A DNA stretch of 64,000 bases from Turicibacter sp. TJ11 (GTDB taxonomy: Bacteria > Bacillota_I > Bacilli_A > MOL361 > Turicibacteraceae). Position 1 is the stretch's first letter. The number at the start of each line of letters is the position of its first letter. The position numbers and the translations under genes were made by a program. Below are positions 55,875 to 64,000 of this stretch, in pieces. Where the stretch lies: contig NZ_CP069349.1 in NCBI RefSeq assembly GCF_021497505.1, positions 1,517,001 through 1,581,000 on the forward strand, written 5' to 3'. The notes under the pieces were generated by a model. That model was not told the DNA's origin. It saw nothing but the letters and a program-made list of their open reading frames with translations, and did no database searches.

Positions 55875-56993
55875 TTAATCTAAGATAATACTGTTGTAAA
55901 TACTTAAAAATTCATTAGAAATAACTTCTGAAGAAAATTTAAAGCTGCTTAAAGTAGTGTTTTTTACCAATATATCATAATTTTCTATAGCTAGCTTTAT
56001 TTTATTTGAAATATCAACCTCATCATAACAGTCAACGCAATACCCTACTAGTCCATTTTCAAACTGACCGTCAAATCCCTCATTTTTGGTATATATTACA
56101 GGAATACCTTGTGATAATGCTTCTGCATAAACTAATCCAAAACTTTCAGTAATAGAAGGCATTAAAAAAATATGATTTTTTCTATATTGTTTAATTAATT
56201 CTTCTTTAGATAATTGATAAATTCGATTTATAAAACTATACTTTAAAAACTTCTTCTCAAGATCTGATTGCCCTACTTTACCGACTATCGAGAACTCTAT
56301 TTTATACCCTTGATTTATTAAGCGTTCTATGGCTAAAATAGATTTTAACAAATTTTTCCGTTTATTAATTTGCCCTACATAAATAATTTTTATAACATCT
56401 CCTATTATATTAGTTTGAGTATGACAATTATCTAACCAGTAATTATCAATAGGATTAGGTATTACTACAGATTTCTTTATTATATCTGTTTTTAGAGAAT
56501 CATAAATATATGTAGTTATCAACCTTTCTTTATACATTGGAGATAAAAATACTATTGCATCTGCATTAGCTAAAATTTCATTTCCTAGTCTTCTTAGGTA
56601 TTTAATCTTCTTAAAGAAGAAATTAATATCTGTATCACGTATCGTTACTACATAAGGTATTTTATAAACCTCTTTTAGTTTCATGGCGTGATATCCATTA
56701 GTAAATAAAGAATGAGCATGTATTATATCAAATTCATTCCATCTATATTGGTTTATTAGGTGACGATATATTTTGTTACCTTTATATTTAAATAGGAGTC
56801 TATCATACTTATTAAAACATTTCACGATACTAACATGTTTATCGTATCTTAAATCACATTCCTTACGAATAATATAATCTTTTTGAATTGGAACAAAGGT
56901 TTTTATACTAGAGCATTCTTTCATTAAAACTTTCTCAAGTGTATTATGTACGGAAGAGCTTAAAAAGTAAGAATTAATATTTAATAAATTCAT
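55875..56993 (-). CDS. Glycosyltransferase family 4
   Basis: 372 aa GT-B enzyme. N-terminal domain with DIIHAHSLFTNGYHAMKL and VVTIRDTD. The C-terminal domain has IIYVGQINKRKN, LMPSITESFGLVYAEALSQGIPVIYT (the E-x7-E donor-sugar motif) and EGFDGQFENG. It adds a sugar to the growing repeat unit at the inner membrane face. AAGGGAGGAA before ATG 56993. It lies between the two IS copies, so it is cut off from its operon on both sides and may depend on read-through. Confidence 0.9.
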   Translation of the reverse strand: MNLLNINSYFLSSSVHNTLEKVLMKECSSIKTFVPIQKDYIIRKECDLRYDKHVSIVKCFNKYDRLLFKYKGNKIYRHLINQYRWNEFDIIHAHSLFTNGYHAMKLKEVYKIPYVVTIRDTDINFFFKKIKYLRRLGNEILANADAIVFLSPMYKERLITTYIYDSLKTDIIKKSVVIPNPIDNYWLDNCHTQTNIIGDVIKIIYVGQINKRKNLLKSILAIERLINQGYKIEFSIVGKVGQSDLEKKFLKYSFINRIYQLSKEELIKQYRKNHIFLMPSITESFGLVYAEALSQGIPVIYTKNEGFDGQFENGLVGYCVDCYDEVDISNKIKLAIENYDILVKNTTLSSFKFSSEVISNEFLSIYNSIILD

Positions 56994-57052
56994 AATTCCT
57001 CCCTTGATTAAATTATTTATTATAACCGTTCAATCTTTAAATAATATTAATA

Positions 57053-57181
57053 TATATAGAAACAGAAATGTATTTCATCATTGTATATCAGTCTTAGTTG
57101 AGCAATTACTTTAATACTAAGGCAGACTATAGTCCAGCTAAAAGTTTTCCGATATGAAAAACTTATCTGGACTTATATATT
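57053..57181 (+). repeat. Structured intergenic repeat, copy 5 (empty)
   Basis: Nearly identical to copy 2 (1383-1510), including the module-less GTCCAGCTAAAAG. It lies about 100 bp before IS copy B. Confidence 0.85.
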
Positions 57182-57363
57182 TATTGACTAATTAGTTAAT
57201 ATTAACTAAGACAAAGAATCCTTATCTATATATCGGAATAAGAGGATTCCAGCTTGTTTATAAATCTACGCTATTTATTTCTTTAGATAGGTTACAATTA
57301 ATTAGACAGTTTTTTTAAGGTCATGTAAAATGATAAATTATATTAATCTAAAGGAGCTTTAAC

Positions 57364-57680
57364 ATGACCCAAACGAAAACTCGTAGACCTCGCCGTACTT
57401 ATACAGATGAATTTAAAACTCAATTAGTCCAGCTTTATTTAAATGGAAAACGTACATGTGATATTGTTCGCGAATACGATCTTTCACCCTCTATACTCGA
57501 CAAATGGATTAAACAATCGACTTCTATCGGTTCTTTTAAAGAGAAAGACAACCGAACAGACGAAGAAAATGAATTGATTCAACTTCGTAAGAAGATTAAA
57601 CAACTTGAAATGGAAAATGATATTTTATACCCGCAAGGGGTACACCGAAGCAAGCCGCACTGATCTTAGGACGAAAATAA
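57364..57680 (+). pseudogene. IS copy B orfA with 20-nt hairpin insert
   Basis: MTQTKTRRPRRTYTDEFKTQ.. ENDIL is normal OrfA. The insert at 57628-57647 turns the end into YPQGVHRSKPH; the lost end KQAALILGRK is still encoded after it. AAGGAGC before ATG. Confidence 0.8.
57628..57647 (+). repeat. 20-nt hairpin insert in orfA of IS copy B
   Basis: TACCC-GCAAG-GGGTA plus CACCG, the same site as in copy A, one base different. So it was acquired before the two IS copies separated. Confidence 0.75.
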
Positions 57681-57702
57681 ATGTGATTAAAAACAACACT
57701 CA

Positions 57703-57719
57703 TTTATGCCCTGTGGGTA
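57703..57719 (+). repeat. 17-nt hairpin insert in orfB of IS copy B
   Basis: TTTATGCCC-TGT-GGGTA, absent from copy A, where ACTCACAAATATTC is continuous. A G-T plus three G-C pairs form a small stem. The ATGCCCT start resembles the reversed border of the larger modules. Confidence 0.6.
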
Positions 57720-57859
57720 CAAATATTCTGTTTCAGCGATGTGCAAAGTCCTTCAGGTGTCTCGTAGCACTTATTATTACGAATCTAAACCGAAGAAAGA
57801 TGAGGCTCAACTGGTTACCGATATCATTGAGATTTTTCGTCGAAGCCGAAATAATTATA

Positions 57860-57903
57860 GGGTCCCCGTCCTTTCCGAAGGAAAGGTATCCTCCTTTGAT
57901 GGG
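57860..57903 (+). repeat. Hairpin module inside orfB of IS copy B
   Basis: GGGTCCCCGTC, inner hairpin CTTTCC-GAA-GGAAAG, GTATCCTCC, closing arm GATGGG. Copy A is continuous here (AATTACGGAACTCG). Both stems keep pairing although most stem bases differ from the other modules. Confidence 0.82.
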
Positions 57904-58717
57904 CAGTAGACTCGAAAAATTAAACACGAATTAAACAAAATGGGACAACAAGTTTCTCGTCGTCGCATCGGTCGTATCATGAAACAAGAAGGCTTAGTAT
58001 CAAACTATACGGTCGCTCACTTTAAGCCGCATTCAGCAAAATGTAACGAAAATAGGATCGAAAACATCGTGGATCGTCACTTTGATAAGCAGCCTTATTT
58101 AAACGTGGTTGTCAGTGATTTAACATACGTCAGAGTCGGTCATCGCTGGCACTATCTTTGTGTACTTATTGACCTATTTAATCGTGAAATTATCGGTTAT
58201 AGTTCGGGTCCTAATAAGGATGCAGAATTAGTTAAGAAGGCATTTTGTACCGTCCAAACGAACTTAAGTCAAATCAAGATTTTCCACACAAATCGGGGAA
58301 ATGAATTTAAGAATCAAATCATTGATGAGATTTTAGATACGTTTAACATTGAGCGATCACTCAGTATGAAGGGTTGTCCTTATGATAACGCTGTCGCAGA
58401 AGCCACTTACAAAGTGATTAAAACAGAATTTGTAAACAATCAAAGGTTTGAAACACAAGAACAGTTAGGCTGTGAATTTGCCGATTACGTTAACTGGTAT
58501 AATAACCATCGGATTCATTCTTCACTGGAATACTTAACCCCAGTTGAATATCGTCAAAATACCCTTAAAAAAGTTGTTTAGTTTAGTGTTGACAATCCAT
58601 TTTATGAATACAATTAAATAGAATATTAATTCTTAATGTATAGAACACTATATGCATATAAAATTTATCTAGACTTTAATTAGGCTAGTCACCTACACTT
58701 ATCCATAGTAGTATTAA

Positions 58718-59464
58718 TTAAAATAAATGTTTTTTAAATGCATTTGCAGCATAAAAAATAAAATAATAAGCACATTTACATACGGATAATCGTTCTATAT
58801 TTCTACAATTTTTCCAATGATTTAAGGCAGCCTTTATTTTGTTATTAGAAATAGATCCGCTCACTTTTCTATAATAAGCTAAAGATTCATTAAGACCATA
58901 TGCGGTATATCCTGATCTCAGTAATTTAGCCCATGTCATTGAGTCATGATCTTTCTTTACGTCTACCAATCTAATACTTCCAGTAATTTCTGTATTAATC
59001 ATTACTGTTAATGTTCCAATTATAGTATTCTTCATAAACTGACTATAACTTAACTTATTAGGTACGTTTATTAACTTATTATCTCCTTCTTGAATTATTT
59101 CATATGCTGTATAAGTAAATGCATAGTTATTATCTAACATAAATTTAAGTTGAGTTTCTAGCTTATCAGGTTTCCACATATCGTCAGCATCTAAAAAAGC
59201 TATAAATTTACCATTAATATTTTCTAAAGCAACGTTTCTAGCTCTTGCTGCACCTGAATTGTGAGATAACTTAATGTAACGAATACGTGGATCTTTAAAT
59301 TGAGCAATAATACTTGCTGTTTCATCTATGGAACAATCATCTACAATTAGCATTTCCCAGTTAGTATACGTTTGAGATAATACACTTTTAATAGTATCTT
59401 TAATATATTTTTCTGAATTATATACAGGCGTAACAATTGAAACTAAATTTTTTTGATTATTCAA
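58718..59464 (-). CDS. Glycosyltransferase family 2
   Basis: 248 aa GT-A enzyme: VSIVTPVYNSEKYIKDTIKSVL, IVDDCSIDET, and the DxD region FLDADDMWKPDKLE. TTG start 7 nt after AAAGGAG. It transfers an activated sugar to the lipid-linked intermediate, probably the second residue, as it follows the initiating transferase gene. The AT-rich region between it and IS copy B (58600-58717) holds only a possible relic of the repeat. Confidence 0.9.
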   Translation of the reverse strand: MNNQKNLVSIVTPVYNSEKYIKDTIKSVLSQTYTNWEMLIVDDCSIDETASIIAQFKDPRIRYIKLSHNSGAARARNVALENINGKFIAFLDADDMWKPDKLETQLKFMLDNNYAFTYTAYEIIQEGDNKLINVPNKLSYSQFMKNTIIGTLTVMINTEITGSIRLVDVKKDHDSMTWAKLLRSGYTAYGLNESLAYYRKVSGSISNNKIKAALNHWKNCRNIERLSVCKCAYYFIFYAANAFKKHLF

Positions 59465-59493
59465 ATTTATTCTCCTTTAAGTTAATCTTTTTA

Positions 59494-60171
59494 CTATTTA
59501 CTTAACAGTTTCTTACTTAATGAAATTTTAACATCATAAGTTTTTTTATCTATTTTCTGAGTTCTGATTAAATAGTCTCCGAAGTCTTCTGCCGTTTGCA
59601 TACCATCTGCATGAATATTTTCTCGGAAAAAAACTTTGGATATTGTACTCAATATAATCTTAAAATCTCCTACAAACGTGATTTTTTTAATATAATCTAA
59701 ATCATAATTCAATTTTTGTTCCCATGAAATTGAGTTTCTACCACTCACTTGTGCTAAGCCTGTTAATCCCGGTAAAACTTCTTGCCTTTTAATTTGGTTG
59801 GTATCAAAAAAAACCATATCACGAACTAGTTGTGGTCTTGGACCTACTAATGACATATCTCCTTTTAAAACATTCCATAGCTCTGGTAATTCATCCAAAC
59901 TTGTACTTCGTAACCATTTTCCAAATTTAGTAAGTCTAATATCATCTGGTAATAGTTCTCCATTCCCATCTTTTTCATCTGTCATTGTCCTGAACTTATA
60001 CATGGTGAAAATTTTACAATCCTTTCCTGGACGTTTTTGCTTAAAAATAACTGGATTACCTAATTTAAGACGAACTAACGCTGAGACAATTATAATAACT
60101 GGGGAGAGTATAATAATAGCTCCTAGTGAAATAATAATATCCAAGACTCTTTTAAAATATTTATGATACAT
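59494..60171 (-). CDS. Initiating sugar-phosphate transferase (PglC/WcaJ/EpsL family)
   Basis: 225 aa polyprenyl-phosphate phosphoglycosyltransferase. N-terminal membrane hairpin (VLDIIISLGAIIILSPVIIIVSALVRLKLG), then KQKRPGKDCKIFTMYKFRTM, LRSTSLDELPELWNVLKGDMSLVGPRPQL and LPGLTGLAQVSGRN. It moves a sugar-1-phosphate to undecaprenyl phosphate. With PglF- and PglE-like genes just upstream, the first sugar is probably a bacillosamine-type amino sugar. Its binding site lies in the end of the aminotransferase gene, so the two are coupled. Confidence 0.92.
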   Translation of the reverse strand: MYHKYFKRVLDIIISLGAIIILSPVIIIVSALVRLKLGNPVIFKQKRPGKDCKIFTMYKFRTMTDEKDGNGELLPDDIRLTKFGKWLRSTSLDELPELWNVLKGDMSLVGPRPQLVRDMVFFDTNQIKRQEVLPGLTGLAQVSGRNSISWEQKLNYDLDYIKKITFVGDFKIILSTISKVFFRENIHADGMQTAEDFGDYLIRTQKIDKKTYDVKISLSKKLLSK

Positions 60172-60173
60172 AT

Positions 60174-61313
60174 TTAGAATAACTCCTTAATTCTAGAAAT
60201 AATTTTTTGCTGTTGTTCTTTAGTCATCTTTGTATCACTTGGTAAACAAACTCCTCTATAAAAAAAATCTTCCGAAACAGGCGTTTCTTTACTTGCTGTA
60301 AAGAATGGATATTGTTTAAATACAGGTTGAAGATGCATCGGTTTCCAAACCGGACGTGATTCAATATTTTCTTGTTCAAGTGCTAACATAATATCAAGTG
60401 GTTTCACTTTTGAATCTTCTTTTAACGTCATGACTGATAACCAGTAGTTGGATTTACCGAAGTCACAAATATTCATCATTTCAATCTCTTCAATATCTTT
60501 GAATGATTCCTGATAAATTTCATAAATTTCTTTTTTCTTTTGAATACGATCATTTAACACTTTAAGCTGTCCACGGCCAATCCCCGCTACCACATTTGAC
60601 ATACGGTAGTTGTATCCAAGTTCTTGATGTTCGTAATGACGCTCATTTTCACGTGACTGTGTCGCCCAAAATGTCGCTTTTTTCGTATAGGCTTCATTAT
60701 TTGAAACTAGCATCCCACCTCCTGATGTCGTAATGATTTTATTCCCATTAAACGAATAAATTCCGATATCACCGATCGTTCCACTCATACGTCCTTTATA
60801 AGTCGCGCCGAGTGATTCAGCCGCATCTTCTAAAATCGGAACACCGTATTTTTGGCAAAGTTCTAAAATCGGATCTAAATCAGCACTTTGCCCATATAAG
60901 TTAACAACCACCACTGCTTTTGGAAGTTGGTTGTTTTTTTCTGACTCTTCAAACGCTAATTTTAATGCTTTTGGACACATATTCCAAGTTTTTGCATCGC
61001 TATCGATAAACACAGGTGTCGCTCCTAAGTAAAGAATCGGATTACATGAAGCAGAAAATGTGAGTGTCGAACAAAAAACGACATCACCTTTTTTGACTCC
61101 TAATGCCTTTAATCCTAAATGAATAGCTGCTGTTCCACTTGAAAGCGCTGAAGCCCACTGAACGCCAACATAGTCTGCTAACTCTTGTTCAAAATTCGTG
61201 ACGTTTGGACCAAGTGGCGCCACCCAGTTCGTTTCAAACGCCTCTTTCACATACTGCTGTTCATACCCCTGTTCACTCATATGCGGTGATGCTAAATATA
61301 TACGCTCACTCAT
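60174..61313 (-). CDS. DegT/DnrJ/EryC1-type sugar aminotransferase (PglE/LegC-like)
   Basis: PLP-dependent enzyme adding an amino group at C4 of a UDP-4-keto-6-deoxy-GlcNAc. 379 aa. LSSGTAAIHLGLKALG, DAAESLGATYKGR and the PLP lysine segment GDIGIYSFNGNKIITTSGGGML fit the family. It works on the product of the neighbouring dehydratase. No PglD-type N-acetyltransferase is visible in the window; it could be elsewhere, or the 4-amino group stays free. GGAGGAGAG before the start. Confidence 0.9.
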   Translation of the reverse strand: MSERIYLASPHMSEQGYEQQYVKEAFETNWVAPLGPNVTNFEQELADYVGVQWASALSSGTAAIHLGLKALGVKKGDVVFCSTLTFSASCNPILYLGATPVFIDSDAKTWNMCPKALKLAFEESEKNNQLPKAVVVVNLYGQSADLDPILELCQKYGVPILEDAAESLGATYKGRMSGTIGDIGIYSFNGNKIITTSGGGMLVSNNEAYTKKATFWATQSRENERHYEHQELGYNYRMSNVVAGIGRGQLKVLNDRIQKKKEIYEIYQESFKDIEEIEMMNICDFGKSNYWLSVMTLKEDSKVKPLDIMLALEQENIESRPVWKPMHLQPVFKQYPFFTASKETPVSEDFFYRGVCLPSDTKMTKEQQQKIISRIKELF

Positions 61314-61324
61314 CTCTCTCCTCC

Positions 61325-63280
61325 TTATCCAACTTTAGATTGTCGACAAACTACAGTGTTTTCATGAATCTCCTGATCTTGTTCGATTGATTCTTTATGA
61401 TGACTTGGTTCTTCATAAGTCGGAACGACTTCTTTTAATTTCTGTTTTAATTCTTGAATGCCTTTTGTTTTCGCCACTTGTAAAAGATCTTGAATTTGTG
61501 ATTTCACCGTTGTTAATTCAAATTCACTTGGTTTTCCAATAAATATTTTTTGATGGCGCGTCTCTGTTAATCCTTCTTCATCCATCAATAACTCTTCGTA
61601 CAATTTTTCCCCTGGGCGAAGCCCTGTGACTTCGATTTCAATGTCTACATGTGGTTCATAACCGGATAACTTAATGAGATTTTCCGCTAAATCATAAATC
61701 TTCACGGGTTTTCCCATATCAAGTACAAAGATTTCTCCACCTTTGGCAAATCCTCCTGCTTGAAGTACGAGTTGTGCGGCTTCTGGAATCGTCATAAAGT
61801 AACGGGTAATGTCTTTATGCGTTAACGTCACCGGCCCACCTTTAGCAATTTGCCTTTTAAACAGTGGCACGACTGATCCATTCGATCCAAGCACATTTCC
61901 AAAACGCACCGCCACATACTCGGTTTCGCTTTTTGGATTGATCGCCTGAATAATCATTTCACATAAACGTTTCGTCGCTCCCATGACATTCGTTGGATTG
62001 ACCGCTTTATCCGTTGAAATGAGCACAAAGCGTTTCACCCCATAAACACTCGCCAGTTCCGCTGTATTGAGTGTTCCAAGCACATTATTTTTAATCGCTT
62101 CAGACGGACTCACTTCCATGAGTGGTACATGTTTGTGTGCGGCCGCATGAAACACGACATTTGGCTGGTACGTTTGATAAATCTCTTCTAATCGATGACG
62201 ATCTCGAACCGAGGCAATCAACGTCACTAAATTTAAGTTTGGATACTGACGTAACAATTCATTTTGTAAATCATACGCATTATTTTCATAAATATCTAAA
62301 ATAATGAGTTGCTTTGGATTAAACTTTACAATTTGACGACAAAGTTCTGAACCAATCGATCCTCCACCACCCGTCACCATCACGACTTGATGTTCTAAAT
62401 ACTCATGAATCCCTTCATAATCAAGCTTAATCGAATCCCGAGCCAGTAAATCCTCTACTTGTACCTCACGAATCATGTTAAGATTAAACTTACCATCAAT
62501 GAGTTCAAAAAGCCCCGGCATCATTTTAACCGTTAATCCAAGTTGTTTAATCGTGAGTGAAACTTCTTTTAGAAGACTTTCCTCAATATTTGCAATGGCG
62601 ATAATGACTTCATCAATTTGATGTTGATGAACGATTTGTTCTAAGTCTTCATGTGTTCCATATACCGGTGTATTTCCAATCACCGTGCCTAATTTTTCTT
62701 GATCATCATCCATAAAACCAATGACTTTTTTCCCTAAATGAGGGTTTCGCTTATATTCATTCGCCACTAAGCTTCCACCCATACCAGCTCCATAAATCAA
62801 AACGCGCTGAACCTTATGCTGATATTCATATTGACGTGAGATGATCATTCGACGAATGATACGCCACAAAATACGAACTCCGTTACAAAGTAGCATTGCC
62901 AAAATCCCAGCAAGTGTCGTCACGAGTAATGGTACACGATGAGGAAGTAGCATTGAAATCATCAAGTTAATGATCGTTCCCCCCATAAACGCCAGCGTTC
63001 CAAGCATAAAATCCTCAATTCCCGCTAACGTCCAAATACTTTGATACTGCTTCATGATCCATTGACAAAGCAATAAGACACCTAACCCAAACATCACTTC
63101 CCACTGGTGTGTCATTAAAAGAGCTAACGTCTCACTTAGGGGATTTCCTTCTAAGTAATAACGAAACATCATCGCTAATCCATACGATAGTAGAATTAAC
63201 AACGTATCAATCCCTATTAAAACTCCCTTTTTCACACGACGCTTTTTAAGAATTGGTCCCTGTAATATTAATTCTCTCAT
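61325..63280 (-). CDS. Membrane UDP-GlcNAc 4,6-dehydratase, PglF/CapD type
   Basis: 651 aa. Four N-terminal helices (about 20-140), a first Rossmann-like domain (RVLIYGAGMGGSLVANEYKRN), and a second short-chain dehydrogenase domain (VMVTGGGGSIGSELCRQI near residue 292) with FHAAAHKHVPLME. The catalytic region is STDKAVNPTNVMGATKRLCE, carrying the altered TDK/MGATK residues of this dehydratase group. It makes the 4-keto-6-deoxy sugar used by the next gene. The C-terminal 40 residues are charged. Confidence 0.92.
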   Translation of the reverse strand: MRELILQGPILKKRRVKKGVLIGIDTLLILLSYGLAMMFRYYLEGNPLSETLALLMTHQWEVMFGLGVLLLCQWIMKQYQSIWTLAGIEDFMLGTLAFMGGTIINLMISMLLPHRVPLLVTTLAGILAMLLCNGVRILWRIIRRMIISRQYEYQHKVQRVLIYGAGMGGSLVANEYKRNPHLGKKVIGFMDDDQEKLGTVIGNTPVYGTHEDLEQIVHQHQIDEVIIAIANIEESLLKEVSLTIKQLGLTVKMMPGLFELIDGKFNLNMIREVQVEDLLARDSIKLDYEGIHEYLEHQVVMVTGGGGSIGSELCRQIVKFNPKQLIILDIYENNAYDLQNELLRQYPNLNLVTLIASVRDRHRLEEIYQTYQPNVVFHAAAHKHVPLMEVSPSEAIKNNVLGTLNTAELASVYGVKRFVLISTDKAVNPTNVMGATKRLCEMIIQAINPKSETEYVAVRFGNVLGSNGSVVPLFKRQIAKGGPVTLTHKDITRYFMTIPEAAQLVLQAGGFAKGGEIFVLDMGKPVKIYDLAENLIKLSGYEPHVDIEIEVTGLRPGEKLYEELLMDEEGLTETRHQKIFIGKPSEFELTTVKSQIQDLLQVAKTKGIQELKQKLKEVVPTYEEPSHHKESIEQDQEIHENTVVCRQSKVG

Positions 63281-63405
63281 GTGCGACCTCCTCCACTTTA
63301 AATCATCTATCGGTTATCAAATCATGAAACAGTGTCATTTCTACAAGATGACATCCTTATTTAATCAGAATTATCACAACTAGAATTGACACGATTTCAT
63401 CACAC

Positions 63406-64000
63406 CTAAAACAGTCGACTAAACACTCCACGACGCTTTTTCACCGATGTGTCTTTCGTTGATTGATTAGCCCCATACTCATAATACTGATACCCATAAT
63501 AACCTTTACCATCTGCTGGAACCATCGTCAGCACCGTTCCTAACACTTTAGCTCCTACGTTTTGTAATAACTTCATCGCACGAACGGCACGATCTCGATC
63601 CGTTTGATGAGAGGCAACCACCATCAATGTTCCATCGACAAGTGTCGATAAAATTGCCGCATCCGTCACAACCCCAACCGGTGGTGCATCAATTAAAATT
63701 AAGTCAAAATGTTGTTTTAATTCTTCAAGTAATTCTTTAAAACGATTTGAGTTTAATAATTCAGCAGGGTTAGGTGGAATAGGCCCACACGTTAAAACAT
63801 GAATGTCTAATGCCGTTGACTGAATAACCTCTTGAAATGGTACATTTTGTGCGAGGACATTTGACACCCCATTAAGATTAGATAACCCTAAATAAGTATG
63901 CAAACGCGGACGACGAAGATCGCCTTCAAGCAATAACACTTTTTTTCCTGTTTGAGCAAATGAAACCGCCAAGTTACACATCGTCGTTGACTTTCCTTCT
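63406..64000 (-). CDS. CpsD/CapB-type tyrosine kinase (5' end outside the window)
   Basis: Partial BY-kinase. The plus-strand end still encodes EGKST, the Walker A tail, before MCNLAVSFAQTGKKVLLLEGDLRRPR (Walker A'). Walker B is LILIDAPPVGVVTDA. The C-terminus has the Tyr cluster YYGYQYYEYG, the autophosphorylation site. With a CpsC-like modulator, expected just outside the window, it controls chain export and length. The 125-bp gap to the dehydratase gene holds no gene. Confidence 0.92.
   Translation of the reverse strand, partial: EGKSTTMCNLAVSFAQTGKKVLLLEGDLRRPRLHTYLGLSNLNGVSNVLAQNVPFQEVIQSTALDIHVLTCGPIPPNPAELLNSNRFKELLEELKQHFDLILIDAPPVGVVTDAAILSTLVDGTLMVVASHQTDRDRAVRAMKLLQNVGAKVLGTVLTMVPADGKGYYGYQYYEYGANQSTKDTSVKKRRGVFSRLF

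Larger units (their letters stand above)
57683..58581 (+). pseudogene. IS copy B orfB (transposase), broken and catalytically altered
   Basis: GTG start (VIKNNTH), a 17-nt insert (57703-57719) after ACTCA, then YSVSAMCKVLQVSRSTYYY. The module at 57860-57903 follows RRSRNNY. The rest runs to HRIHSSLEYLTPVEYRQNTLKKVV. Catalytic D1 (VVSDLTYV) and E (AVAEATY) remain; D2 is N in FHTNRGNEF. Confidence 0.8.
57284..58599 (+). mobile_element. IS3-family (IS150-like) insertion sequence, copy B, disrupted
   Basis: About 1.32 kb. The left end TAGATAGGTTACAATT and right end GTTGACAATCCA (reverse complement TGGATTGTC) give imperfect inverted repeats. It contains orfA and orfB with one 44-nt module and two short hairpin inserts (20 and 17 nt). 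The second catalytic Asp is Asn (HTNRG), so it would be inactive even if read through. Confidence 0.85.

Noticed and set aside
58645-58710. Possible relic of the structured repeat with a module (AAATTTATCTAGACTT, GTCACCTAC..GTAGTA)
   Set aside because: Only short matches in order, and the inner hairpin is not recognisable. Could be chance in AT-rich sequence.

Overview
The window looks like chromosome of a low-GC, Gram-positive, endospore-forming member of the Bacillota. It has a GerA-type germinant receptor operon, a PdaA-type deacetylase, a class D sortase, a lysine riboswitch, AAGGAGG-type ribosome binding sites and A/T-rich third codon positions. A gut anaerobe related to Turicibacter would fit, but that is inference from gene content, not a sequence match. 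No rRNA, tRNA or CRISPR array was seen.

Layout. 1-5.2 kb: an orphan membrane/coiled-coil protein between two inverted copies of a structured repeat, a MATE exporter, an alpha/beta hydrolase and small proteins. 5.4-11.5 kb: a ferric-siderophore-type ABC uptake operon with an MFS gene and an AraC regulator. 11.6-15.3 kb: DUF805 protein, MerR regulator plus aldo/keto reductase, and an RlmD/TrmA-family methyltransferase. 15.5-17.4 kb: lysine riboswitch and an NhaC-family carrier. 17.9-24.5 kb: PdaA-like deacetylase, YihY protein, lipoprotein, gerA-type operon. 24.6-27.9 kb: peroxide-defence operon (two nearly identical AhpC plus an AhpF-like reductase with swapped domain order). 28-35.3 kb: two lipoproteins and three c-di-GMP membrane proteins (one GGDEF, two SBP-EAL). 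36.2-43.6 kb: an accessory region with a sortase/VanZ locus, its collapsed duplicate, a truncated transposase, an ATPase-HEPN pair, a MazF-like protein and two apparent small RNAs. 43.8-64 kb: a capsule/exopolysaccharide operon read leftward. It holds a CpsD kinase, PglF/PglE/PglC-like first-sugar enzymes, glycosyltransferases, Wzy, Wzx, UDP-sugar dehydrogenase and neuA-SSS transporter-neuB-neuC for a sialic-acid-type sugar, and is broken by two IS3-family elements.

The most unusual signal is a family of small nested hairpin modules (about 42-51 nt). Each has an outer stem, a variable inner stem that keeps pairing, and a conserved TCCTCC segment. Modules occur singly or in tandem at one fixed site inside a roughly 125-bp structured intergenic repeat, of which other copies are empty. 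They also occur inside the reading frames of the two IS3 transposases, where the sister copy shows the unoccupied site. Smaller 17- and 20-nt hairpin inserts sit in the same transposase genes. This looks like a mobile or expandable structured element. Translational bypassing of the inserts is a testable but unproven idea.

Other points of note: two genes whose best start is an ATT codon 7 nt after a strong Shine-Dalgarno sequence, two tandem promoter-hairpin-terminator units next to the MazF-like gene, and the deletion-fused relic of the sortase locus.
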